Shown: positions 46,971-56,922, counted from the stretch's first letter. The stretch: DNA of 64,000 bases from Flavobacterium sp. (GCA_016718345.1 JADKDN010000005.1:62001-126000); one strand, 5' to 3'. The notes: generated from the letters alone by a model not told the origin. Numbers and translations: made by a program.

Positions 46971-49052
46971 ATGAAGTTTCTCTTCCTTTTAGTTTCGGTT
47001 TTTGGTTTTGCTCAGCAAACTAAAGTTGTTGATTTTAAAACGATCAATGCTAGCTTGGAGCTAAATCCAATTAAACGAAATGTAGTTGGGAAGTGTGAAT
47101 ACACTTTTGAAGTAAAACAAAAGACCGACACCATTAGAATTGATGCTCAAAAAATGGTTTTTACCAATTTGAAAATCAACAATAAAGAAGTGAAATTTAA
47201 AGCAACTACTACCGAATTATTGCTATATAAAGGCTACAAAAAGGGAATAAACACTCTAACATTTGACTATGAAGCTTTTCCTACTCAGGCGATGTACTTT
47301 GTGAATTGGGATTTTACCAAAGCAACTACTACTCCAGAGGAGGTAAATGGGCAAATATGGACACAAGGTCAAGGGCGTTATACCAGCAATTGGCTGCCCA
47401 GTTTTGACGATGTAAATGAGAAAGTGATTTTTGGTTTAGAGATTGCGTTTCAAAAGAGTTTTCAGGTAATTTCCAACGGAGTTTTGGTTAGTATAGTGCA
47501 AAATGGGGACCATCGTATTTGGCGCTATCAAATGGAAAAACCAATGATTAGTTATTTGCTAGTGCTTGCTATTGGTCATTTTAATATGGAAAAATCGACC
47601 GCTACATCAGGAATTCCGCTGGAGTATTATTATGAAAACGAAGACACTGTAAGAGTAGAACCAACCTACAGAGATAGTAAACAGCTATTTGATTTTTTAG
47701 AAAAGAAAATTGGAGTTCCGTATCCTTGGAAAATATACCGACAAATTCCTGTTCGTGATTTTTTGTATGCCGGTATGGAAAACACGACCACCACACTTTT
47801 CTCTAGAGATTTTGTAGTAGATAGTATTGGCTATAACGACAGGAATTACCTCAATATCAATGCACATGAATTGGCTCATCATTGGTTTGGAAATTTGGTT
47901 ACTGCTCAATCTGGAAAAGACCATTGGCTACAAGAAGGCTTTGCGACTTATTATGCACTATTAGCTGAAAAAGAAGTATTTGGGGAAGACTACTTTTACA
48001 ATCGATTGTATGAAATGGCGATGCAAATTAAGCAAGCTTCCAAAAAAGATACAATTCCAGTTCTAAACGAAAAAGCCAGTTCGTTATCATTTTACCAAAA
48101 AGGAGCATGGGCGTTACATGTTTTACACGAAGCTTTGGGAGATGTTACTTTTGATTCGGTTGTTAAAAATTATCTTGAGAACTATGCATACAAAAACGTC
48201 ACTACAGATGATTTTTTAAATCAAGTGGAACTAGAATCTAACTTTGATACCAAGACTTTTCGACAAACTTGGCTAGAACAAACTGAATTTCCAGAAGCCG
48301 AAGTACAAGCTCTATTTCAAAAAAATGACTACCTAAGACAGTATATTAAATTGCGGTCTTCACCTTTAGATATAGAAAAGGATAAGGAAGAGATTCTAAA
48401 AATCATGAATAGTGAGGCTTATTATCCTATTAAAGAAGTATTAGTGTATCAATCGGCTTCCAAACCATTTGAAACCAAAGAGCTACTAAAGGCTGCCCTA
48501 CAAACGAATGATATAAAAGTCAGACAAGCTGTGGCTTCCACGGTGACTAACATCCCAGAATTGTTCCGAGAAAAGTATGAGACCTTGCTGAATGACAAGT
48601 CTTATGAAACTCAGGAAATTGCTCTATTCAATTTATGGAAATCGTTTCCACAGCATCAAAAAAGGTATTTAGAAATCGCTAAGAATTGGATAGGTTTTGA
48701 GAATAAAAACTTAAGATTGTTGTATTTGTCTCTCTCTTTTTTAACAAGTCAAGATACTAAAGAAAAATCAAAAGCCTACACCGAATTACTCAGTTATACT
48801 GGAACAAACAACGATTCTAACTTACAGCAAAACGCCCTAGAGCGATTGATGAATCTAAAAATATACAATGAAGCTGTTTTCAGAAGCTTGGCTTATGGTA
48901 CTGGAAATCATCGTTGGCAATTTGTCAAGTTTTCAAAAGATACGATCCGAAAGCTGATTAAGGAACCAAAATACAAAGAGGTTTTTACCAAAATTAAGGA
49001 CGATTTGCCCATTCGAGAAAAAACGCAATTGCAACGATTATTAGAGGAATAG
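46971..49052 (+). CDS. Exported M1-family metallopeptidase
   Basis: A 693-residue zinc aminopeptidase. The signal peptide is short (MKFLFLLVSVFGFAQQ). The catalytic domain shows the substrate loop MENTTTTLFSRDF (equivalent to GAMEN) and the zinc site NAHELAHHWFGNLVTAQSG with WLQEGFATYYALLAE, i.e. HExxH-18-E. The C-terminal third is helical and variable, as in the family. Frame intact. It sits between an aminopeptidase P gene (8 bp upstream) and a patatin gene (2 bp downstream), forming a compact operon. Confidence 0.92.
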   Translation: MKFLFLLVSVFGFAQQTKVVDFKTINASLELNPIKRNVVGKCEYTFEVKQKTDTIRIDAQKMVFTNLKINNKEVKFKATTTELLLYKGYKKGINTLTFDYEAFPTQAMYFVNWDFTKATTTPEEVNGQIWTQGQGRYTSNWLPSFDDVNEKVIFGLEIAFQKSFQVISNGVLVSIVQNGDHRIWRYQMEKPMISYLLVLAIGHFNMEKSTATSGIPLEYYYENEDTVRVEPTYRDSKQLFDFLEKKIGVPYPWKIYRQIPVRDFLYAGMENTTTTLFSRDFVVDSIGYNDRNYLNINAHELAHHWFGNLVTAQSGKDHWLQEGFATYYALLAEKEVFGEDYFYNRLYEMAMQIKQASKKDTIPVLNEKASSLSFYQKGAWALHVLHEALGDVTFDSVVKNYLENYAYKNVTTDDFLNQVELESNFDTKTFRQTWLEQTEFPEAEVQALFQKNDYLRQYIKLRSSPLDIEKDKEEILKIMNSEAYYPIKEVLVYQSASKPFETKELLKAALQTNDIKVRQAVASTVTNIPELFREKYETLLNDKSYETQEIALFNLWKSFPQHQKRYLEIAKNWIGFENKNLRLLYLSLSFLTSQDTKEKSKAYTELLSYTGTNNDSNLQQNALERLMNLKIYNEAVFRSLAYGTGNHRWQFVKFSKDTIRKLIKEPKYKEVFTKIKDDLPIREKTQLQRLLEE

Positions 49053-49054
49053 TT

Positions 49055-49959
49055 ATGAGAGCTTTAGTCATTTCTGGAGGAGGAAGTAAGGGCGCTTTTG
49101 CAGGAGGTGTTGCCCAATATTTGCTTCAAAAAAAAAATACCAATACGATTTACTTCTAGGAACTTCGACAGGAAGTTTGCTAATTCCTCATCTGGCTTTG
49201 GGTAAAATTGACAAGATTCATAGTATTTATACTAATGTCAACATGGAAAAGATTTTTGATGTGAATCCCTTTGTGGTGAGGCACAAAGACGGATTGGATA
49301 CCGTATCGATCAATCACTTTCATGTTATCATGCAATTTTTGAGAGGAAGAAGAACTTTTGGCGAAAGCCATAGACTTAGAAAATATATTAAAAAGAACTT
49401 TACCCTTTCAGAGTTCAACATCCTAAAAGTCTCTAAAACCAATATTGTGGTTACGGTTACCAATCTTTCCAAAAATGAAGTTGAGTACAAATGCATTCGC
49501 GATTTTGATTACGATGAATTTTGCGATTGGATATGGATTTCTTGCAACTACATTCCGTTTATGAGTTTGGTCAATAAAAACGAATGTGATTATGGCGACG
49601 GCGGATTCTCGAGTCTGGTTCCTATTCGTGAGGCCATTAATCGAGGCGCAAAAGAAATTGATGTTGTCATTTTGGAAACTGAAACTGAAATCACGAAACG
49701 TACCATAGGAAAAAACCCATTTTCATTGATGGTAGACTTGTTTCAAACACTTTTGATTCAGGTGGAGAAGCACGATATTACCATAGGGAAATTGGCGGCC
49801 AAGAATAAAGATGCCAAACTCAATCTGTATTACACTCCAATAAAATTAACGGACAATGCCTTAGTTTTTAATAAAAAGCACATGAAAGAATGGTGGGACA
49901 ACGGATACAACTATGCTCAAAATAAGAGCGATTTAATGAGCGATAGTAAGGAATTATAA
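49055..49959 (+). CDS. Patatin-like phospholipase (one frame break)
   Basis: A lipid acyl hydrolase of about 300 residues. The oxyanion motif SGGGSKGAFAGG lies at residues 6-17, the nucleophile elbow GTSTGS near residue 40, and the dyad Asp in DYGDGGFSSLVP near residue 185. The frame breaks at a run of ten A (49128-49137); the first part reads to VAQYLLQKK, the second resumes YDLLLGTSTGSLLIPHLALG. It is intracellular, with no signal. It starts 2 bp after the M1 peptidase stop. Members of the family cleave phospholipids or other lipids; the exact substrate is unknown. Confidence 0.87.
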
Positions 49960-50475
49960 AAATTCTTTCACTTCATTTTTCAAGAAACTCAAAGCAGCAC
50001 TACTTGGCGTCGCTTTTTCCATCAAATCACTCAGAATTACTTCACGTAATTTATCGGCACTGTCAACTCTTTCGCTCATATTGGCTTTTCGAATCATTTG
50101 AATCGTAGCATTTTTTGCAGTGACAATGATGGTCCAACACTCGTCAGACATGTATATTTGTTGACTCAAATTGTGTTCAAACTCCTGCTAAATTTGTGCA
50201 ATAACATAATTTTCATAATCATTTTTATCTGATGAAAAAGGAGTCAATCGAATGAGCAATTTCGTAGGATTGATGCGCTCTAGGAATAAAACCATGCGCT
50301 CAAAAGCTTGTAATCTTAGCGGTAAAGCATCTTTTTGAGCTTCTTTATTGAGCAGAAAACGTCTTCTTCCTTCTTCGTTTTTAGTGTGTAAATCAAAAAA
50401 ATAATAGGCAACAGTTCCAGTAATTAAAGCTGGTAAAGTGTAAGCAAGTATTTCTAACAGTTTTGAAGCATCCAT
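49954..50475 (-). CDS. Small membrane-anchored protein with an in-frame amber stop
   Basis: A protein of about 173 residues: a membrane helix at LLEILAYTLPALITGTVAYYFF, then a charged, mostly helical part with RRRFLLNKEAQKDALPLRLQ and AFERMVLFLERINPTKLL, and after the stop QEFEHNLSQQIYMSDECWTI and NATIQMIRKANM. The two halves lie in the same frame, interrupted by TAG at 50188-50190, where I expect Glu (GAG). It resembles a conserved flavobacterial protein of unknown function. The tail end is adjacent to, and convergent with, the patatin gene. A -7 box lies 23 bp before the ATG. Confidence 0.75.
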
Positions 50476-50498
50476 AATTTTTTATATTTAAACGAAAG

Positions 50499-50506
50499 CA
50501 AAAATA
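50499..50506 (-). promoter_or_regulatory. -7 box TATTTTTG for the membrane-anchored protein gene
   Basis: TATTTTTG on the minus strand, 23 bp before the ATG at 50475, back to back with the TSUP promoter at 50562. Confidence 0.55.
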
Positions 50507-50561
50507 GAATATTACAGTTGGAACTAAAACGGAAAAGGACTTTATTTTACAATTTTAAGAG

Positions 50562-50569
50562 TACTTTTG
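50562..50569 (+). promoter_or_regulatory. -7 box TACTTTTG for the TSUP transporter gene
   Basis: TACTTTTG, 17 bp before the GTG start at 50587. Confidence 0.55.
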
Positions 50570-50586
50570 AATAAATTTAACTTTCT

Positions 50587-51357
50587 GTGGAATCCTACGT
50601 TTTAATCGTTTTATGTGTAGCCGCTTTCGGGGCGGGTTTTGTTGATGCAATTGTTGGCGGTGGCGGATTGATTCAAACTCCCATTGGTCTCGTCATGCTG
50701 TCAAACTTACCTGTTGCTTCGGTGATAGGGACTTTGAAAATCCCCTCTTTTAGCGGAACTTTTTTTGCTGCCATTCAGTACTTAAAAACGATAAAGATGG
50801 ATTGGAAACTGCTGTCCATCATGATGGTAGTAGCGGTGATTTCAGCTTTTCTGGGTTCTACAGTGTTGACTTATGTAAGCAATGATTTTATGAAACCGGT
50901 GCTATTAGTTGTGCTTTCGCTTTTGGTTATTTACACCTATGTGAAGAAAAATTTTGGACTGCATGTGGATAAATCCCATTCTGTTAGTCAACAAATTTTT
51001 TACGGCGCAGCGATCAGTTTTTTTATTGGCTTTTATGACGGTTTCATTGGTCCGGGAACTGGCAGTTTTTTGGTTTTAGCATTTGTCACCATTCTAGGCT
51101 ACGATTTTCTTCAGGCTTCTGCCAATGCTAAGATGGTTAACTTGGCGACTAATTTTGGTTCCATTTGCTTATTTGTTATCAAGGGAAAAATCATTTGGAT
51201 GATTGCTATTCCTATGGCAGTTTGCAATGCGATTGGTGGATTTATAGGAGCAAAACTTGCGATTAATAAAGGCAATACATTCATTCGAATTTTCTTTTTG
51301 ATAGTGGTAATTGGGACCTTAGTTCGATTTGCTTATGATGTGTTTTTGAAGAAATAA
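50587..51357 (+). CDS. TSUP-family (TauE/SafE) membrane transporter
   Basis: A 256-residue permease of the sulfite exporter TauE/SafE family with about eight membrane segments in two repeats: FGAGFVDAIVGGGGLIQTPI in the first half and GFYDGFIGPGTGSFLVLAFV in the second, the two Gly-rich motifs typical of TSUP. Members move small organic or sulfur-containing anions; the substrate here cannot be told. The start is a GTG at 50587 (reads V or M-E-S-Y-V-L), placed 17 bp after a -7 box. Frame intact; single gene. Confidence 0.88.
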   Translation: MESYVLIVLCVAAFGAGFVDAIVGGGGLIQTPIGLVMLSNLPVASVIGTLKIPSFSGTFFAAIQYLKTIKMDWKLLSIMMVVAVISAFLGSTVLTYVSNDFMKPVLLVVLSLLVIYTYVKKNFGLHVDKSHSVSQQIFYGAAISFFIGFYDGFIGPGTGSFLVLAFVTILGYDFLQASANAKMVNLATNFGSICLFVIKGKIIWMIAIPMAVCNAIGGFIGAKLAINKGNTFIRIFFLIVVIGTLVRFAYDVFLKK

Positions 51358-51407
51358 AATATCAAAATGAAATGGATGTAGGCTCTAAATTCTTCATTCT
51401 AAATCGC

Positions 51408-51415
51408 TATTTTTG
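51408..51415 (+). promoter_or_regulatory. -7 box TATTTTTG for the UvrD-type helicase
   Basis: TATTTTTG lies 23 bp before the ATG at 51439. Confidence 0.55.
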
Positions 51416-51438
51416 CATACAAATATTCTATTCCTGAA

Positions 51439-53772
51439 ATGCAACAATACATTAGCCAACTCAACGAAGCCCAACAAGAACCCGTGCTCCAAAAGGACGG
51501 TCCTATGATTATTATTGCTGGTGCAGGATCGGGTAAAACACGTGTACTCACTATCAGAATTGCCTATCTAATGAGTTTGGGCGTTGATGCTTTTAGTATT
51601 CTCGCCTTGACTTTTACGAATAAAGCTGCACGTGAAATGAAGAAGCGAATAGCGGATATTGTGGGTTCTAACGAAGCAAAAAATCTCTGGATGGGTACGT
51701 TTCACTCGGTTTTCGCTCGAATTCTAAGATCGGAATCGGATAAATTAGGGTATCCTTCCAATTTCACTATTTATGACACCCAAGATAGTGTCCGCTTGCT
51801 TTCCGCTATTATTAAGGAAATGCAATTGGACAAAGACATCTACAAACCCAAACAAGTTTTGGGTCGAATTTCTTCCTACAAAAATAGTCTCATTACCGTA
51901 AAAGCCTATTTTAATAATCCTGAACTTCAAGAAGCCGATGCGATGTCCAAAAAGCCTCGTTTGGGTGAAATTTATCAAAATTATGTGGAGCGTTGTTTCA
52001 AAGCTGGCGCTATGGACTTTGACGATTTATTATTAAAAACCAATGAGTTATTGAATCGTTTTCCAGACGTTTTGGCTAAATATCAGGATCGTTTCCGTTA
52101 CATTTTGGTGGATGAGTACCAAGATACCAATCATTCCCAATATTTAATTGTTCGTGCTTTATCCGATAGATTTCAGAATATTTGTGTGGTAGGAGATGAT
52201 GCGCAGAGTATTTATGCTTTCCGAGGTGCGAATATCAACAATATTTTGAATTTTCAGAAAGATTATGAAGGCGTAAAAACCTATCGATTGGAACAGAATT
52301 ACCGCTCAACCAAAAATATTGTCGAAGCAGCCAATTCCATTATCGATAAGAATAAAACCAAATTGGACAAGGTCGTTTGGACTGCCAATGATTTTGGAAA
52401 CAAAATAAAGGTACATCGCAGCATAACGGATGGTGAAGAAGGACGTTTTGTTGCCAGTACTATCTGGGAACAAAAGATGCAGCATCAGATGCTTAACGGA
52501 CATTTTGCTATTTTGTACCGAACGAATGCTCAGTCTAGAGCGATGGAAGATGCTTTGCGTAAGCGAGATATTCCTTATCGAATTTATGGAGGATTGTCGT
52601 TCTATCAACGAAAGGAAATTAAAGATGTATTGTGCTATTTGCGATTAGTGATTAATCCTAAGGACGAGGAAGCCTTGATTCGAGTGATTAATTATCCAGC
52701 ACGAGGAATTGGCGATACGACCATCGAAAAATTGACAGTGACAGCCAATCATTACAAGCGCTCTATTTTTGAAGTGATGCAAAACATTGAAAAAATAGAT
52801 TTAAAACTCAATTCAGGAACCAAACAAAAGTTATTGGATTTTGTGACGATGATTCAAAGTTTTCAAGTCATTAATGAGACACAGGATGCGTTTTATTTAG
52901 CCGATCATGTTTCCAAAAAGACGGGTTTGGTTCAAGAATTAAAAAAAGACGCTACCCCAGAAGGCATTGCGAAAATTCAGAATATTGAAGAATTGCTCAA
53001 CGGGATTAAAGATTTTACCGAAGGTCAAAAAGAGATTGATGGCGCTAGAGGAGCCTTATCGGAATTCCTTGAAGATGTGGCATTGGCAACCGATTTAGAC
53101 AAAGATACTGCCGATGAAGACAGAGTGGCTTTAATGACGATACATTTAGCCAAAGGATTGGAATTTCCCTATGTTTTCATTGTAGGGATGGAAGAAGATT
53201 TGTTTCCAAGTGCGATGAGTATGAGTACCCGAAGCGAACTGGAGGAAGAACGCCGATTGTTTTATGTGGCGCTTACACGAGCAGAAAAACAAGCCTATTT
53301 GACCTATGCGCAATCCCGATACCGTTGGGGAAAATTGACCGATAGCGAACCTTCTCGATTTATTGAAGAAATAAATGGAGAATATCTTGAATACCTGACT
53401 CCAGAGGAAAACAATTATCGGTATAAACCCATGATTGATAATGATATTTTTGGAGACATAGACAAATCAAAATTGCGATTAGCAAAGCCAGTTAGTGGAA
53501 CACCACCCAAATACATCACGGATAATGAACCAAAATCGAGCGTAAACATTCGCAAGTTAAAACCAGTATCTGGAAATGCACCTTCGGCAAGCACCAATCT
53601 CTTTGATAGCAAACTTACCATAGGAAATATAGTCATGCATGAACGTTTTGGAAAAGGAGAAGTCTTGAATCTGTAAGGAGCAGGAGCAGACAAAAAAGCA
53701 GAGATTAAGTTTGAAGTAGGCGGTATTAAAAAGTTATTGTTGCGATTTGCAAAGTTGGATGTTATTGGGTAA
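51439..53772 (+). CDS. UvrD/PcrA-type superfamily 1 DNA helicase with an in-frame ochre stop near the end
   Basis: A 3'-5' DNA helicase for repair and removal of proteins from DNA. Motifs: LNEAQQEPVLQKDGPMIIIA (Q-motif), GAGSGKTRVLTIR (I), LTFTNKAAREMKKRI (Ia), ILVDEYQDTNHSQ (II), VVGDDAQSIYAFRGA (III), LEQNYRSTKNIVEAAN (IV), LMTIHLAKGLEFP (V) and LFYVALTRAEKQ (VI). The long frame stops at 53674-53676 after GKGEVLNL, but the same frame continues GAGADKKAEIKFEVGGIKKL and ends LDVIG at 53772, which matches the normal C-terminus. One base change (GAA to TAA) explains it. The residues lost would be the C-terminal RNA polymerase-binding Tudor-like part. Confidence 0.9.
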
Positions 53773-53866
53773 AAAAAGTTTAAAAGGTTGTTTAATGATG
53801 GTTTAATGTTGTTTAAGCCAATTCAACTTTAAACTTTCAAACAATTTAAACTTTAAACAAAAAGAG

Positions 53867-54487
53867 ATGTCACAATTCATAAAAATATACGAAGACAAGC
53901 CTAATGAAGCTGCTATTAAAAAAGTAGTGGATGTATTGAAAAACGGAGGCTTGGTCATTTATCCAACGGATACCGTTTATGGATTAGGTTGTGATATTAC
54001 CAATACCAAAGCTTTGGAACGCATTGCTAAGATTAAAGGCGTAAAGTTGGAGAAAGCCAATTTTTCATTCATCTGTCATGATTTGAGTAATTTGTCGGAT
54101 TATGTTAGGCAAATCGATACCGCCACCTTTAAAATTTTAAAAAGAGCCTTACCAGGTCCGTATACTTTTATTTTGCCTGGAAATAATAATTTACCTAAAG
54201 AATTCAAAAAGAAAACCACCGTTGGGATTCGTGTCCCCGATAATTCGATTGCCTTAGAGATCGTTAAAATGTTGGGCAATCCGATTGTGTCTACTTCCAT
54301 TCGCGATGAAGATGAAGTCTTGGAATATTCTACCGACCCTGAATTGATTTTTGAGAAATGGCAAAATCGTGTTGATATAGTTATTGATGGCGGTTATGGG
54401 GATAACATAGGCTCAACAATTATAGATTTGTCAGGATATGAACCAATTGTTGTGAGAGAAGGAAAAGGAAGTTTGGATATACTTTAA
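53867..54487 (+). CDS. Threonylcarbamoyl-AMP synthase, Sua5/YciO/YrdC family
   Basis: A 206-residue enzyme that makes threonylcarbamoyl-adenylate from threonine, bicarbonate and ATP for the t6A modification of tRNA position 37. Features: GGLVIYPTDTVYGLGCDIT near residue 28, KIKGVKLEKANFSFICHDLS with the conserved Lys, PGPYTFILPGN, TVGIRVPDN and NPIVSTSIRDEDE with Ser residues for the nucleotide. The KG-x-K-x-x-K-A segment points to the YciO or YrdC type; the second Sua5 domain is absent. Frame intact. Terminated by a strong hairpin at 54499. Confidence 0.87.
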   Translation: MSQFIKIYEDKPNEAAIKKVVDVLKNGGLVIYPTDTVYGLGCDITNTKALERIAKIKGVKLEKANFSFICHDLSNLSDYVRQIDTATFKILKRALPGPYTFILPGNNNLPKEFKKKTTVGIRVPDNSIALEIVKMLGNPIVSTSIRDEDEVLEYSTDPELIFEKWQNRVDIVIDGGYGDNIGSTIIDLSGYEPIVVREGKGSLDIL

Positions 54488-54495
54488 AATATAAA

Positions 54496-54525
54496 AAAAC
54501 GTCTTGAAATCTCAAGACGTTTTTG
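54496..54525. terminator. Strong terminator after the Sua5/YciO gene
   Basis: ACGTCTTGA (54499-54507) and TCAAGACGT (54512-54520) form a perfect 9-bp stem with a 4-base loop. A-run before and T-run after, so it can serve both the gene before and the convergent OmpA gene. Confidence 0.88.
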
Positions 54526-54540
54526 TTATTCTAAGCTACC

Positions 54541-54569
54541 GAACACTGAATACTGTTCACTGAACACTT
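54541..54569. repeat. Copy of the AACACTGAATACTGTTCACT repeat
   Basis: GAACACTGAATACTGTTCAC then TGAACACTT lies between the terminator and the OmpA gene end. The half CACTGAAxACTGTTCACTGA matches copies at 17709. Confidence 0.55.
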
Positions 54570-54573
54570 TTCA

Positions 54574-55401
54574 TTATTGTTTTTTCTTCATTCTTTCAAT
54601 CATATCATAAAACTCGTCAATTTTAGGAAGTACTACAATTCGAGTTCTTCTGTTTTTAGAACGGTTATCGGCAGAATTATTATCTACTAAAGGAATAAAT
54701 TCACTTCTACCTGCTGCGATTAATTGAGATGGTTTTACCCCTAAATCTTTGGTTAACACTCTAATAATTGCTGTAGAACGTTTTACACTCAACCCCAGTT
54801 ATCAATTAAAAACCCGTTTCCGATGTATGGAACATTGTCGGTGTGACCTTCAACCATACATTCAAACGTAGGTTTGTCATTGATTACTTTAGCAACTTTA
54901 GCAAGTACACTTTTAGCTTTATCACTTACGTTGTAGCTTCCGCTTTTAAATAATAGTTTATCAGCGATAGAGATAAAAACAACTCCTTTTTCTACATTCA
55001 CCTCAATATCCGGATCAGAAATACCTACAGAACTCTTTATACTAGTGACTAAAGCCAGAGTTACACTGTCTTTTTTAGTTAAAGCATCCTGCATTCTAGA
55101 AATTTTCAAATCTTTTTCCTTGATAGTTTCAAGGGCTTTTTCAATATTTTGAGCTCCTTTAGCAGACAAAGTAGTCATATTGCCCATATTGTTAATCAAA
55201 TCGGAATTGTTTTTCTTTAAAAACTCCATTTGACTTGCCATAGCTTCTTTTTCAGTCAAACAAGTATTTAGTTTCACTGTGCAAGTGTTTAATAAATCTT
55301 GAATTTCTTTATTTTTACTTTCTAGGGCAGCAATTTTCTTTTTGTACCGCAAGAGGTGTTAGCAATGCCACAACTGATAAGGCTAAAATGATTTTTCTCA
55401 T
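54574..55401 (-). CDS. OmpA/MotB-type lipoprotein with coiled coil (two frame breaks)
   Basis: A lipoprotein of about 270 residues anchored in an envelope membrane. The signal MRKIILALSVVALLT leads to a lipobox SCG after a frame change near 55345. A long coiled coil follows (KKKIAALESKNKEIQDLL to MQDALTKK), then the OmpA C-terminal domain: DKLLFKSGSYNVSDKAKSVL, VEGHTDNVPY with the Asp of the peptidoglycan site, and KNRRTRIVVLPKIDEF, with a frame change near 54795. Such proteins attach the outer membrane to peptidoglycan. Length and order of domains are normal after joining. Confidence 0.85.
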
Positions 55402-55426
55402 AAATAAGTTGTTTTTGTTTATTTTA

Positions 55427-55434
55427 CAAAGTTA
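55427..55434 (-). promoter_or_regulatory. -7 box TAACTTTG for the OmpA lipoprotein gene
   Basis: TAACTTTG on the minus strand, 25 bp before the ATG at 55401. Confidence 0.6.
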
Positions 55435-55480
55435 CTGTTTAAAAAGGTTAAACTTAATTTTAAAAGAACTTAAAAAAGTG

Positions 55481-56466
55481 TTAAAATAATTTTTCAAAAA
55501 TAATGCCATTTTTGACATAATAACTAAAAACGATACTTTTAGTTTTGTAGTATGCTTTGGACTGAAGATTTTCTCTTTTGTTGTAATTTTTTAAAAAGAG
55601 AGCATAAAACGAAAAATGCGCTTGTAAAACAGCCCAACAATGTAAAAATTTCCTTTGTAAAATAAAGCGTATTCCTGCTACACCATCTAAAATTAATCGT
55701 ACCAATAGAATAGAACAAAGATGATTTTGGTAAGTTTTTATTAACATCAATAAAGAATTCTAAATTCAAGAACGTTTTTCTAGGATTTATGTTGTAAGGT
55801 AGTCCCACCTACATGATAAACCACTGATTTATAATTGTATTTTATGGTATATCCTTTGTTGAAAGTACGCCAACACAAATCAATTTCTTCTTGATGCGCA
55901 AAAAAATCAGCGTCAAAACCTTGTAACTCTTTATATACTCCACTTCTGATAAAAAAGCATGCCCCAGAAGCCCATAAAAGTTCACAATCATCATCGTATT
56001 GACCATTGTCTTTTTCAATAGTTTCAAAAATTCGTCCTCTGCAAAATGGATAACCATATTGGTCAATAAACCCCCAGCAGCACCAGCATATTCAAAGAAC
56101 TTCTTTATTTTTAAAATCTAAAATTTTAGGTTGGATGATAGCCGTTCTGGGCTCATTTTCAAACGTTTTAAGTATAGGTTTCAACCAATTCTCTGTTACT
56201 TCAATATCAGAATTGACTAAAGCATAAATATCTGCCTCAACCTCCTTTAAAGCTTGATTATAGCCTCCAGCAAAACCACTATTTTCTTTATTTTCAATAA
56301 CTTGAACAGTTGGAAAATTTGATTTCAAAAAAGCAATAGAGTTATCAGTTGACGCATTATCCGCAACATAAATACTGGCTTCAGGAGAATATTGAACTAC
56401 CGAAGGTAAAAATTGCTCTAACAATTTTTCTCCGTTCCAATTGAGTATGACTACAGCTATTTTCAA
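55481..56466 (-). CDS. Family 2 glycosyltransferase (several frame breaks)
   Basis: A glycosyltransferase of roughly 330 residues of the rhamnosyltransferase-like WbbL type. The GT-A start is clear: MKIAVVILNWNGEKLLEQFL, YVADNASTDNSIAFLKS, ENSGFAGGYNQALKEV and LVNSDIEVTENWL, whose NSD is the metal-binding DxD equivalent. After a break near 56095 another frame gives RGRIFETIEKDNGQYDDD, LLWASGACFFIRSGVY and FFAHQEEIDLCWRTFNKGY; two more changes lie between 55720 and 55830. The C-terminal part is hydrophobic (FSFYALFLKNYNKREN). The acceptor and sugar are unknown. The gene may be corrupted only by sequencing errors. Confidence 0.82.
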
Positions 56467-56481
56467 ATTGATGAATAAAGA

Positions 56482-56918
56482 TTATTGAGTTTCAAAATGA
56501 GGAAGTTCTTTCAAAAAAATATACTTTTCATTTTCAAAATCCATTTGGCAAAAGTAATGATTATGACCATTGGTTACCATTAAAAATTGGGCTTTCAAAG
56601 TGAGATTGTAACGCGCAATTTGGTCAAAAGTATTTTGTGCAATAGCAATTTCTGGAGCTTTACACTCTACTAAAATGCGAATACTTCCATCAGGATTAAA
56701 AACAACAATGTCGTATCTTTTTTTTAAATCGTTGATTTTTCAACGTTGATATGTGATTTGGGGGTATTTTTTCGTGTAAAAAGTAGTACAACATGTTGTC
56801 TTACCCATTCTTCGGGTGTGAGAATGATAAATTTTTTCCTAATTTCATCAAAAATAGCGACTTTATTTTCACTATTTTTGAAACGAAAGTTATAGGATGG
56901 AAAATTGAGTTGTTGCAT
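56482..56918 (-). CDS. Stand-alone HsdR N-terminal (HSDR_N_2) nuclease-type domain, one frame break
   Basis: A protein of about 145 residues with the restriction-endonuclease-like fold seen at the N-terminus of type I HsdR subunits. It starts MQQLNFPSYNFRFKNSENKV, contains TPEEWVRQHVVLLF, then after a break near 56735 the nuclease core KRYDIVVFNPDGSIRILVEC with the D...E-x-K motif (VECKAP). The C-terminus is FENEKYIFLKELPHFETQ. No helicase, methylase or specificity genes are near, so it is not part of a type I restriction system here. Divergent from holA, as in many flavobacteria. It has a probable leaderless start. Confidence 0.78.
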
Positions 56919-56922
56919 GGAG

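Noticed and set aside
56482..56918. Type I restriction-modification locus
   Set aside because: Only the HsdR N-terminal-type domain is present. No helicase, methylase or specificity gene is near, and its neighbours are holA and a glycosyltransferase.
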